Of a DNA stretch of 64,000 nucleotides, positions 52,775-64,000 are shown one piece after another. Under the pieces are notes generated by a model. It saw only the letters and a program-made list of their open reading frames with translations, was not told where the DNA came from and did not search any database. The translations under genes and the position numbers were made by a program. Source of the DNA: Fasciolopsis buskii (lineage: Eukaryota > Platyhelminthes > Trematoda > Plagiorchiida > Fasciolidae); assembly GCA_008360955.1 (NCBI GenBank), contig LUCM01006436.1, positions 61,869-125,868 of the forward strand. The letters are read 5' to 3'. The first letter of the stretch is position 1. The number at the start of each line of letters is the position of its first letter.

Positions 52775-53045
52775 GTGACCATCTTTCAGACTTCACAAAC
52801 TTCCAGTCTTCCGGTCAGTGTTACAGTTGGAAAGCACCGGACTAGAGTTTCGCCCCTATTAGAGCTCATCTGTGGTACAAATCCCCCATCACACATGATT
52901 CGAATCCGAGATCTCAAACTGCAATGTGATTTGCTACTGTCCCACCGGATCCCGCTCCGGCTATCAAAAAGCACCCATTTCAGTTCATGCACATGTCGTC
53001 CTCAATGACAGCCAGTGATGTCCGACAGCCTGGAAGCGGAACAAG
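52775..53045 (-). mobile_element. probable SINE-like repeat
   Basis: A G+C-richer block of about 270 bases, open on both strands, with a B-box-like TTCGAATCA on the minus strand (around 52904-52896; plus-strand motif 52896-52907). Its composition and B-box-like site resemble tRNA-derived elements, but no family was identified and the ends are not defined. Confidence 0.35.
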
Positions 53046-53495
53046 TTACATATCCCACTAATTTCCGTGGAATCATCCCCACCACTTCAGATATTTTATT
53101 AGTGGAGATTGCCTAAGGAAATGGAATTTTTTAATCAACTCTCAGGCGGCAAGAATACTCATGTCGCACGATATAAGATTCAAGTTTATAAGTTTCCGAT
53201 GGAAACGTTTGAATCTAGTTAAAACGTTATATGCCCACCTATCAATTAAAAGATCTCTTACGTCTCTTCACTGATTGCTGTCTCTTACCTGTCCATAATC
53301 CGAACAATTCACCCAATTCTGATTTGCATATAGAAAGAACATAAAATCCGTAATTTAGCTAGCCAAATTTTTTTCGCGTAAACCCGTAATTCAATTAGCA
53401 GGGCATATGCAGTACTGTCCAGTAGGCGGGTTCATCGACTGCCTAATACAGGCACTTGGGTAACTCGATCAAAAATAAGGAGGAAAAACTGGATA

Positions 53496-53870
53496 CTATA
53501 GCATATCGGTCACCACCGATTTACTATGCAACGGTGTTTTTGCCAGATCCATTTGTGCAATGCCCGAGCAATGGGTCAAGCTTTTCAGTATAGCATTTTT
53601 GACCATCCAGTCAGTTCTGAAAACATGCAGAGAAACATGACAGCGCTGAACGTTAATTGGCATCATAAGGGGATTTTGCGGGTTTGCTCCTAAAAGGAGT
53701 CCAATTGATGAATTTGTCTTCTTCAGAACATCAGTTGAAACCAGAATATTCAACAGAATAACCGTCATCTGGCAACCTGTTACGATCTTCTTCGCGAGTC
53801 CTTGAAGGACACGCGAATACACTTGGGAGTTTGTCTCGTTGACCCGGCGAATTCTATGCCCAGCCGGTGG
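53496..53870 (-). CDS. candidate minus-strand exon, unknown protein
   Basis: On the minus strand an acceptor (aaataatttcag) precedes 53870. From there the frame is open in phase 0 for 124 codons to a TAG at 53498-53496. The product starts PPAGHRIRRVNETNSQ and contains no domain I can name. A GTAAAT donor at 53524 offers an alternative end in phase 1. It would join in frame to the candidate first exon at 57409-57281. G+C is higher than the flanks. The pyrimidine tract is poor, and other frames are partly open, so this may be a decayed repeat. Confidence 0.2.
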   Translation of the reverse strand, partial: PPAGHRIRRVNETNSQVYSRVLQGLAKKIVTGCQMTVILLNILVSTDVLKKTNSSIGLLLGANPQNPLMMPINVQRCHVSLHVFRTDWMVKNAILKSLTHCSGIAQMDLAKTPLHSKSVVTDML

Positions 53871-56800
53871 CTGAAATTATTTTTAATAATTAGTATTTAC
53901 GTTTAAGGCAAATGAACATATGCCCTAATATGAATCGAAACTACATGCATTCCAAACGTTATACTATTCAACTCACGAGTGATTTCAACACGACAATTCC
54001 ATGTACAGTCCACTCATTTGCTGGAAATATCCTCCCAACTGAACTTATCATTGCCGATGAGGGATGAAGTGAGGCCTATTCAAGTGAGCGAAACATATGT
54101 TCTTGCTACATTATACACAGATGGCTATCGGATGTTATTATTAAAGTGGCGAATATTTTATGGCCTCGAACACAATCATCAAAATTTCATTCAAACTAAC
54201 ACTTCCGGAACTTTCATTATTTAGACCAAATAAAGTAGCATACCGAATTTGTGGCTCGTTCGTTCATATCCTCGTGATTTCCAACGCAGGCCTTGTGATC
54301 GACAGCTGACTACACGGTCTAATTTTGGGTTGTCTGAATTGCCGTACCATAAACTGTTACATACAAGACATGTAAGTCGAACCGTCCTCCGGATCTCTTT
54401 TGCTCGTTCCTCCTAGCCTATTTGTTCCCAAATAGAAAACGGAATTATGCCGATCAGTTTACTCAAAAAACTGTGCTTCTGTATTTGAAAAAAAACCTTC
54501 GATGAAACAAAAGCTTTCTATGCCGGTATATTTTTCATTTCAGTAAGAAGACTCCTGTTTCGAGCTCAAGCTTCCCGCAGTGTGCTCACAGACTCCGATA
54601 ATCGGCTTACTGGCCCAATGCTCGGCCTTCTGTGGAAGCCGTTTGCAGGGATGAATAGATCAATTCCGTAACGAGATTCACTTTTCCCATAGTAAAAGCC
54701 GCTTCATTCAGTTTTGAAATTGATCCCGTTACCAGCGGCAACAAAAAAGGCAAAGTGTTTATTCGACACCTGAAATAGCCAGTCGTTCTGCAAGGTTGGT
54801 TAACGCATGGTGGGTATTACTTGCCTGAAGTAAACCTCAAGATGATTCGGAACAATAAAAACGTATCACAGATTGCGTTCGCCAGTGAAGGTCGAAAAGC
54901 CGAATCACAGCTTGTCTCAAGGCCTTCAAGTGAAATCAAGTTGGAGTAAAAAGCGTATTTATAAGGCCAAAAGAAACAGACCTGAGAACGAGAAAATGTG
55001 AGTTATCGATAGCAAACGAACGGTTTTACTCTTTGTGCCAAATTCCTTTGAAGATAAACAGAAACGGATTGCCCAATTTTTCCATTGTTTGTTCTTCCTG
55101 GAACGCCGGAAAGACGATTCATCTGTAGTCAGACAAACAAGTAGCTAGCCTCTCATCAAGGATACACGTCAGGCAAATTCAATAAAATACATAAGCAAAC
55201 TATTGATATTAACCCTTCATTGCTTCGTGACCAAATAAAAACGGAAGTCATAAAATCACCGAACTTAGTTTTATGTCAAAACGACTGATTGCTGATTCTC
55301 ACTGCTAAACGGAAATCGTAATTCAACGAAACAGAACGTCCGGATGGTTGCAATGGGACACGTCAGATTAGATGAGATATTTAGATTTTGTTCTCTGCAC
55401 TAAAGCAATAACGCTTTTTCACGGGAACGACTAAAATAAACGGTAAACAACAGACGTCAGGCATCCTAATACCATTGGTGAATTGGACGAATATAAGGAA
55501 GCTACGGTTAGTTTCAGCTGATCTAGAAATGATTTCCCTGTTTTGTAAATGAGCACTCATCTTTGATTTTATACTTCAGTCCTATGGTGAACAAATGGCA
55601 AAGCTGCAGACAGAGTGTGATTCGATTTATTAGGCCCAGACAATGATTGTATAGCTTTAGAGATTCTATAGGAACCTGCGAGTTTTTGAAACGACTAAAA
55701 CAGGCTGACAGCTGGGAACACGTTCAGCGACGTTCGACCAGATTCACATAGTTTAATTCGAAAAGTCCAAGCTTCAGCGTGTCGTGTTTATTCACAAATC
55801 TGAATTCAAACTAGGATTGAAAAGTGCGCAGAGAGAAACTGCACTCAGTAATGTACAACTCTTCCCATGTTTGGTTCAGCTTCACCTTTGTCTCAATAAA
55901 TCTAATCGAAATGGGATTTGTACGCGGAAAAAAGTAATACTACATGCGTCCCAGTGCTTATTGAGCACGTTACCCAATGAATGTAACGGCCCAGAAGCAG
56001 TGCATCGTTAAGTATCAGCTGTTATCAATGGAGAATTTGGTATCTACTTCTGATCAGTTCATAAGTAAAAAGAATACCACGGTTAAAATAGCAACATTCG
56101 GCCTTTTTTTATTCTAATCACCTGGCCAAAAATTAGCCGATATCAAACCAGTATTTCCTTGGCAACGGATATAAGTGTGCATGATTTAATTGAAGGCGTA
56201 GTAAAATAAAATGTTATTTTGTCACTTGTACAAGAAATTAAATTAATCGTTTGCAACCATTTTATCCAAAGGCCTCCTAAAAGCCCCATGATTATTATCT
56301 GCGTCTTTGCTATCAGCATGTTATTAGTACGGAATTTTGCCTGAATTGAATGGTAGTAGTGTTCCGCGAGCAAATGTTTCTGCAAAATGAAGTCATGTTA
56401 GGTTAAAAACCCAAACTCCTCAAGAATCTAATCATTATTTTTGACGAAATGTTTAGCTTGTTTCGCAACCTTTCTACGTTTTATTAACGATCGTACAGGT
56501 GGATAAACAAGCTTTACCGACAGGATCTGTCAGCTGAACCAAAATGATCGTACCAAAAATATCTTTCAAGATTACATTAAAACCAATTATTTGCCATTTT
56601 ACGTTTATTCGCGGTCGCCCTGTATAAATCTTATCTGGGTTTGGAGGAATCCAGTTTGTCTACAAACGAGTTCCTAGAAAGCAACTCGTAAGGTTTCGTG
56701 ATCCGCTGTACCCTGTGATTTGAAAGATGCTTATGGTTTTGTTTCCGGAAAGACTGGTATGGAAAACTGCAAATTGTTTCGGATTTTTTTCTTTTCTCAC

Positions 56801-57280
56801 GTCTCGGTTGCTAATTAATGGCATTTTCATTTCTTGAAAAATTTCGATGCATAGACCTCCTGGTGACATTTCGCCGGATTCCGGACAAGTACGAAAAAAG
56901 ACCGGAATTCACAGCAGTTTATTTTAGACCGAAACACACTGTCATTTCTGACAGCATGTTCCTCAGTTACACGAAAATTTGTCGATTCACAAGAACAATG
57001 CTAAACAAAAATTGACTCTGCAACCTAAACACTATGCAGTGGGTGAACTGTTTCTTAAAAGTGTCTGTCCGGCTCCAGAACAGAATCGACATTTGACACC
57101 CTTTGTGATTAGGTATGAAACAGACTACAGTTAGTGTGACTTGCGTAATCCAGAAGTGGTCACAGCCAATATAGTAAGACCGAAATAAGCAGTTAAACTA
57201 GGCTCGATAAAAAATCAAGGTTTGCTCCAATGGCACGGCTTGTTGGGCTGCACTATAACGTCTTGACCTCCTCTTCTTAC

Positions 57281-57409
57281 CACATTGGGGAGTCTGACTT
57301 CATTGTGATCTAGCCCACTGTTGAACACGGTCGGAAATTTTGTTATGTAGACATTCAGCTGGTCTTCGTCCTGGACTGGACTGGAAGAATTTTGTGAATC
57401 AAGCAGCAT
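57281..57409 (-). CDS. candidate minus-strand first exon, unknown protein
   Basis: An ATG at 57409-57407 with A at -3 opens 43 codons (start MLLDSQNSSSPVQDEDQLN) ending exactly at a good donor, GTG|GTAAGA, at 57280, in phase 0. The peptide is acidic and hydrophilic. No signal peptide or family is recognisable. It fits in phase with the segment at 53870-53496, about 3.4 kb away. Alone it is short enough to be chance. Confidence 0.2.
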
Positions 57410-57429
57410 TTGTTACATTTAGAGTAGGT

Positions 57430-57545
57430 ACGCGTGCTGGCTAAGGGGTAAGACTATTGGTATGCACTCTCGAACGAGAAGTTCAATGTAAAACTGTTCA
57501 GCGCTGGACTATGTATCCTGTTCAAATCAATTTCAGATCTATTTC
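57430..57545 (+). mobile_element. tRNA-like SINE fragment
   Basis: A good A-box match TGGCTAAGGGGTAAG lies at 57438-57452. A weak B-box-like AGTTCAATG follows at 57480 with tRNA-like spacing; a second TGTTCAAATC is near 57529. No intact cloverleaf is visible. Confidence 0.35.
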
Positions 57546-59259
57546 TTGCTATCCACTCTCAGTTTCGTTTTCATGCTTCTGTGATTTGTGTTGGAGAATT
57601 GTGGCGTAACCATAGAACTACCGGCTTATGCTTGTCATTCAAGGACGGCGACGGATACCGGCATGGTAGATTTTCCCGGAGGAAAAGTGGAAAGTGGGGT
57701 GACGCAATTTCTCAACTAGTCCTGGTTTGAAAATTCCAAGGTTGCTCATCAACCAGCAGTGGCTGCAGGATTACTCAGTGTCTTGGGGAATTTCCCTGCC
57801 GTACAAAGCACAATAACAAAGATACTGTGCATTAATCGCTTTTACTTACAAAGCAATATTTTATTCGCTTTGTTTTCTTTTTGACATTCGTTTTTCCACC
57901 AACAGAAGACTATTTACATATTATTATTGGTGATTCCTATCGTGCCTAAACCCTACCGTTGATTAAATTTGATCAAACGAATCCTTGCCTTTCCCAACCG
58001 GAATAAACAACTCTTAGACAAACTCAGCATCATTGATCGTGGGTTTTCCGTCCGTTCTCATTTCATCATGCAATCATTGTCTAACCAGTGGCCATCTACT
58101 TTTCACTGTTTCGGTTCAACAAGCAACCAGTTTTGCTTCTATAATTTCCCCATGCTTAGATTATTCTTCTTCAGAAAGTCGCTTTGCCACGCATCTGAGT
58201 TCACATTTAACCACGTACTAAGTGGTAGCTTTACGCTCCTTCTTGAGTCAATCAATGCAATTTTCTTTAACATTTTCTGCCCTCATAATACCACAGCCCT
58301 GTCAAAATGATCGGGAGAATTCTTTCTCAAGTCACTGCTGAAAGATAGTTTCAACCCCTAAAAGAAATGAGTAAAATTTATCGGCTCGTTTGCCAGCAAG
58401 CTTTCGGACAGCAGCATTCTTAAATTCCTGTAACGAGGTACTGAATCGTTGTGCAATAGGAGGATCCCTGTGAAATGTGTGGCTTACACTGGCAGTTTCA
58501 TTTGCGCTGCCGTTCATCCGCGGAATGATAACTCCGTTAATATTTTTTTGGAGAAGCGAGTTGCTTAGGCTTCATGTGCAACTGAATCGACCGCCGTTTC
58601 AGGTATCGAAAATCAATCTCCATCTATTCTAGTCCAAGTTTGAATGTGACTGATGCCTTCACTTCACCTACGAACACGGCTCGGTTTATTTTTTATGTGA
58701 CTGCTGGAGACCTGTCATCAATGTTCCATTTTCAAATTCTGATAAGTTTGTTGATTTAATCCAACAATACCGCCATGATTCCTCAAAGTCTTCTGATCTC
58801 AAACTGACAGAACGTTTTAGAATTTCGATCTGCTTCCGTATACACTCCCAACAACACCATTTAGTGCGCCTACAAACTGAACAAGTACACGTTGAAAGCT
58901 TACAGTTCTGTCGCTTCTAGTTATCTCAAATCCTTGGATAAATCCACAGAACCTGCACGATTTGCTTGCCTGTATTTTTTATCTGAATGTCTGTACACCC
59001 TCTCCAAGTGACAACTTTAGGCTAACAAAAACCGTGTAGACAGGATTAGTTCAGTTATTTACAAAAACAAAACTCAGTGCAAATCAATGGGTCGCATAAC
59101 TTTTACACTGTTGGCCGGTTATTCAAGTTCTTGCAAGCTGTTTCCCCTTTCGTTTCTGATCTATATAAACAAGCTATCAAGCAGATAGTTTGCCATAGGA
59201 AGCTGATGGCGATATTCTTTGTCAAGCTCTGACGGACACGGTCTTCTTCAGTTTTGCAG

Positions 59260-59502
59260 CCAACTGTTACCATTTATTGCTGTCTAATAGTCAGAAATCA
59301 GTCTCGGCTTGGTCATCTCGCATTAATAACTGCACAAAAAGAACGAAAAGAGCTACATATTCAAGCAAAAATGGTGCGGTATTTTAAAGATGAAGAAGAC
59401 ACCAATGTAGCCTTTTTCAACCAAGGCTTTCGATTGCTCTGCCCTACTAACCCCTGTTGGGTTTGCCGCATTCTGAAAAAAGTTCTCGATTCTTCCTTCA
59501 AT
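59260..59502 (+). CDS. isolated exon-like segment, unknown protein
   Basis: A pyrimidine-rich acceptor (gtcttcttcagttttgcag) ends at 59259 and a GTATGT donor starts at 59503. The 243 bases between are open in phase 0 at both ends (81 codons; contains KMVRYFKDEEDTNVAFFNQG). There is no neighbouring exon to join, and no domain is recognised. It may belong to a plus-strand gene continuing past the window, or be chance. Confidence 0.2.
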
Positions 59503-62280
59503 GTATGTCGGTTATCAATAGATGGTCTCTCTCTCCCTCTCTCTCCCTCCCTCTCAATGCTGGATAAACAACACACCAAATTGCTATGGACATCTGAGTG
59601 TGTGCAAAACTTAGGCAAATAATTCTTTCGGATCCCATTCATTTTCTACGTTATGGCTTTCCAAAGTATCGCCTTCATACCTCGACAAGTCCCATTTCCC
59701 GCAGCTTATTCTCAATAACAATTTGCCGAAGAACCTCGACTGTTCCGTAATCGGACAGGATTCCGACCACTCTGGATCATTTGCGAGCTGTATTCCTGAG
59801 GAACATTTCAAACCTAATGACTTCACTTCTTTGCGAATTACTGTCTCCCATGAAGTGACGAGATGATGAATATCAAATTGTGACATTCGTGTACTCCAAA
59901 ACTCTACTAACACAATTACGTACGTTAGTTGGCAATGCGACTACAACACCTAATCTGGTTGGGATAAAAACCGTTGCGTTTGTCAACATTTCGTCAAAAC
60001 TGAATAGTTCCCAGAATTTATGCAGCAAATAGATTTACTTGGCAAAACGGAAACCGTTCTGCTCTTTAATGTTGTCTGAATCCCCGTGAAGTTTATCGGA
60101 TAGGGCGGGGGGATTAAAATCTTGTTCAAAAGGCTAACATTTTTATCGGCCAAACAAACTATTAAAGCTAACCAAGTGCTTGAACAGTGTTGTCAAAGAT
60201 TTTGCCTTTACAATCAAAAAATGAAATTATTTTTTAGGTTTTTCGAGTCTTTGCAAAAATACTTTGTTTCCATATTGTATGACAATTGATTTGCAACAAA
60301 GACAGACTTTGTTGTTTGGTGTTTTGATTAACAGGGGAACCGAACTACGTCCTCGGGCTTTGCATAGCTCGAACTGCCGAGGACCTACTGATAATCCCTT
60401 TAATATTTGGCAACTATTTTCTGCTTTTAGGTTACTTTGTACAATGGATCGAATAAATATAATACCATCTTGACAACTTTCCCGAGCATTTTTCACAGTT
60501 ACGTAAGTGCTTTTAGGAATCAATCAAAATTGCTTCATATCGAGGCGAGATAGAGTTGTTTCGTGGTTGCCTCAAAAAGCTCATCTATTTGATACGGACA
60601 GGTGCAATCCAGCTTTTCCGGAATGAAAATCCACGTTCCCGAACACGTTTGGCAACGTAACATCTTCAGCTAAAGCGACATTTAGATAGCAATGCAGTTC
60701 TTGATATCGACTGCAATTTTGTAACGGATCCTTTGATTCTAATTAATCAATACTCCAATGGTGTTCGTTATCATTTCGAAAGTCTCATCTCGGCTGATCC
60801 CGTTCGCTGATAGCCGTAATATACACTAGAATCATGATTGCTTCACGGGGTCAAAGATCGAGGCACCGATGGGAAGAGCAGTTGCTGCGCGATATTTTCA
60901 CAGTAATATGCTCTTGGATAAATATTTATCACCAGTTGACGTAAAACAGTGTGTAACACTGTGCACACCTGGCAAACTCCCATCGCTCGACAGATTGGGA
61001 GAACTTACATATTATTTACCATTTACAGCACAGCTACTTTGAAAAGTTCTTTTTCACCAGCGGTCATTAGAAGATCATTTTAATTCCTAAAAATCGTGAA
61101 AATTCAAATCTCTTAACCAGATAACGGGGTTTGGTATTCAGACAGAGTAAACATTTTACCGTCAAACTGCAAGTACGTTGACAACAGGTGTTTTTGTTAT
61201 CAACTGAACGACAAGTTCCGGAAGACAAAAATGGGATACTCGCGTTGTCTATCGGTGACTGCGCAAATCCAAAGTGCTCAAGATAGACCGCTTACAAGGC
61301 AACGTGATTTCGGCTAATTCCATACCAAAAATAAGTTTGCTTCTAATGCTATTAGCCGCTTTAATAGAGCAGAACACAATTGGTCAATTAGCTTGTTTTC
61401 CGCGTTCACGTACTCTCTTTCAACTAGCAATGTGACTGAAAGGAAATTCACCGGTCAGTGCAAGAAAGAATATAAGCTCTAAACGGTTGCATAAATTGAC
61501 TTTCACGTTTAAGTTAGTAGCGAAATCGTGTCACAGAATGATGGCAGTCCTAAAGTCTGTTCTGTCAAACTAGTCCAGTATAGTTCTTGTCGCTACTTTT
61601 CCTGCTGTCTTAACCCCCCGGGTTTACTCAGAGCATACTGTGGTAGATAAACATGAGAATTGTGTGTGAATTATGGACGGCCAAAGGAAATGGGGCAGAT
61701 GGTCTGTCAGAAGACTGTTTTTCCTATTCGTCAACAGCGGCTTCTGTCTCGGAAGTGAGTTGTAATTCGGGATTGAGAGGTCGGTATTTCCGGGGTCTAT
61801 TGTGATTGCGTTCCGGCGAGATACGTGTTTTGTAGAAATGAGATTGTTCAAGCATGCATTTTAGTGCGTTCGACTTTACGTAGCGCATCCATCGTGTTGC
61901 CGGAATGGAAATCGGACTATGCTGAGTATGAAAAGAATAGGTAACATTTGGATTGTAGTGTTTGCGATTAGGACATCATTTTCCCACTGATCCTGTTGAG
62001 TGACAGTGGAAAAGACAGACGGTTGAAGTACGCTGTCGACTACGGTGTGAAATTCGTTTTGTTTTATCATGCAAACTGTCGTGTGAATTCGAACATACCG
62101 TGGCATGAGAAAAAGTTATGTCTCGGCTATGAGAATTTCAGATAATACAAATAGTCCGGTGTATTGCGTGACGAAAACTTTAACTTCATTTCGCATACTT
62201 GTGGATATTGCACCTTCAAGGCGAACGGAACTTTCCCGTTCGATGTCTACTCGCAGAAAGCAACTTCACCCGTGATACGT

Positions 62281-62310
62281 ATATATATATATATATGAAT
62301 ATGAATATGA
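62281..62310. repeat. (AT)n microsatellite with GAATAT units
   Basis: Eight AT units followed by about two GAATAT units. Confidence 0.85.
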
Positions 62311-64000
62311 ACTCCCCAATACAACTATCAACAATCCTCCCATCCCAAACCTAGGAAATGGAATACCCTCTTGTGTAAGGTCGTTGGACGTATCCAGTAT
62401 AGCACATTTATTTTGTTCCGTGGTCTCAGGGGTAACCAGAACATAGAAAAAACAAAAATGTATTAGAAATTTTCAGGGTAAGTTAGAATTACATATTCAT
62501 TAAAAAAATGAAGTAACCACCTAACAATAAGCACATGCTCCATGTAGTCTGCTTGTGCACATTGTCTAGCAGCAGAAATGTAGAAAATACAAAAATCGAG
62601 ACTGATCAAGGCCTGAGTGGAAAGTTAGCACCAAGACATTCCACCGTATTGCGGTCAAAACGGTAGTTGTCATAGCAATACATGAAGCCTTGAATCAAGT
62701 AACCAGAGAAGTAGGGAAAAATATTTTTGCCCAACTCACCTTCGCAACAGTCTTAAGCAAGACATTTTTTCCCAGAAATGGCCGGGATCTCGAATCGTTT
62801 CGAAAAATATAATCTAGCTGCAAGAATATTTGAGAATCCACCAAAACTGCAGCCATATAACATCTACTCGGATCAGAGATCAATATACCTGCGACGAGTT
62901 GGCACTGATTATGCCATTCCATAATTGGAGTAAAAGCACCGAATGGGAAACTTGATGGCGGCCGAGGGACCGAAATAGCCGGCAAAATAATCAATTAGTG
63001 AGTGTTACTCACGAAATACTAACAATCTATCTTGTTTTGATTAATAAAAGAAACGTTATGTCTGACTGACCTGTTCTTTCTCATTGAATTTGTTGGAAGA
63101 CAGCAGCCGCAGAATAGAATCGATTGAGTATTTGCAGCTGAGATGGAGCAGACGTCTCTTCACATTTTCCGCTCTAAGAAACAATAGTCATTTCGAATTT
63201 CAAAATTTTGCTTTAAGTTCTTGAGTACTCTGAATTCCATCGATAATTTCTGGTGTTGCTAAGTATTTGCCCTATATTTCGAAAATCACGGATAAAAATT
63301 AGGTGACTTTTTATCTATGGCAACAGCTTTGCATGTCCGTTTGATTTAACTTCTTCCTATCTTTATCAAAGCTGCGTTTTTTCTGGCACTTTCAAAGCTT
63401 GCTGTGTTTCCGTTGCCATGAGCAAAAGTAGAAGTTGAAGGAATAGAAACAACTCCCGCGAATGGTAGCACTCGACCCACGTGACTCATTCACGTGTAGA
63501 CATTTAGAAATTCTTTCATCAAAACTATGCCCCTTGGTGTTTAATATAAACCGAAAATGCGTCTTGCTCGTGATACTGCACGCACACAAACAAGTGCACA
63601 TGCACAAACACGCTCAAACTGGAGTTCTGCCACTGCCATTAAATAGAGCTCGCAGATGGTTATCTGATGTTTTACGCGGAAGATCAGTCCATCACAATCT
63701 CAGTCAAAGTGCAAGGAATAAGGATTTAGTCCCTTTTTGTCCTCAAACAATTCTTGGGATGTCGGGTTATTAACGCTTCGAATAGAGGACAATCCATTGT
63801 TGTACTTTTAAACAGAGAAATTATTTTGGGACATTACCACCAATGGAATTTCTGTTTATTTCGCTGCAAAATTAAACATCGACTTGTCATGAACGAACGA
63901 AGCTGATGGCCCGGTTTTTCGATCACCGCGCGCATTACGAAACCAACGGTTTAATCTTATCCGGACTTTGGTCGCAAAAAACTATACCCATTACCCTTAT

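Larger units (their letters stand above)
46973..64000. other. 3' flank, no established gene
   Basis: About 17 kb of AT-rich sequence. I see no cadherin-like or other recognisable domain on either strand. Candidate exon-like pieces and repeats within it are listed separately. A G+C-rich patch at 48195-48459, open on both strands, and a run of minus-strand frames at 49438-50512 remain unexplained. Confidence 0.5.

Overview
The window looks like a piece of a eukaryotic chromosome, most likely from a parasitic flatworm (digenean trematode). This is inferred from an AT-rich background (about 60% A+T by eye), a single gene with introns of 22 kb and several kb, GT-AG splice sites with pyrimidine-rich acceptors, tRNA-like short interspersed repeats and many microsatellites. 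The species cannot be named from the sequence. No operons, ribosome binding sites, rRNA, intact tRNA or CRISPR arrays were seen.

One gene is clear: a plus-strand protocadherin from 8567 to about 45505. Exon 1 (8567-10966) encodes a signal sequence, cadherin repeats EC1-EC5 and the start of EC6. Exon 2 (33320-34421) completes EC6 and adds EC7, one transmembrane helix and a basic juxtamembrane tail. Exon 3 (44916-45505) encodes a cytoplasmic tail and stop. The joins are phase 0/0 and phase 1/1, and the predicted protein is 1363 residues. The CX5C motif in EC1, the seven repeats and the lack of a recognisable catenin-binding region place it with protocadherins, not classical cadherins.

Around the tail there are three more candidate exons on the same strand: 36882-37211, 45837-45940 and 46288-46544. 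Each has an AG acceptor and is open only (or best) when entered in phase 1, the phase in which exon 2 ends. Poly(A) signals lie at 46225 and 46891. This suggests, but does not prove, a set of alternative cytoplasmic tails on one adhesion ectodomain.

The rest is intron and flank. 1-8316 is upstream sequence with no convincing gene. 10967-33319 is intron 1, with repeats. 34422-44915 is intron 2, with two tetranucleotide microsatellites and the cassette candidate. 46973-64000 is 3' flank with tRNA-like repeats, a weak two-exon minus-strand candidate (57409 to 53496) and one isolated exon-like segment (59260-59502).
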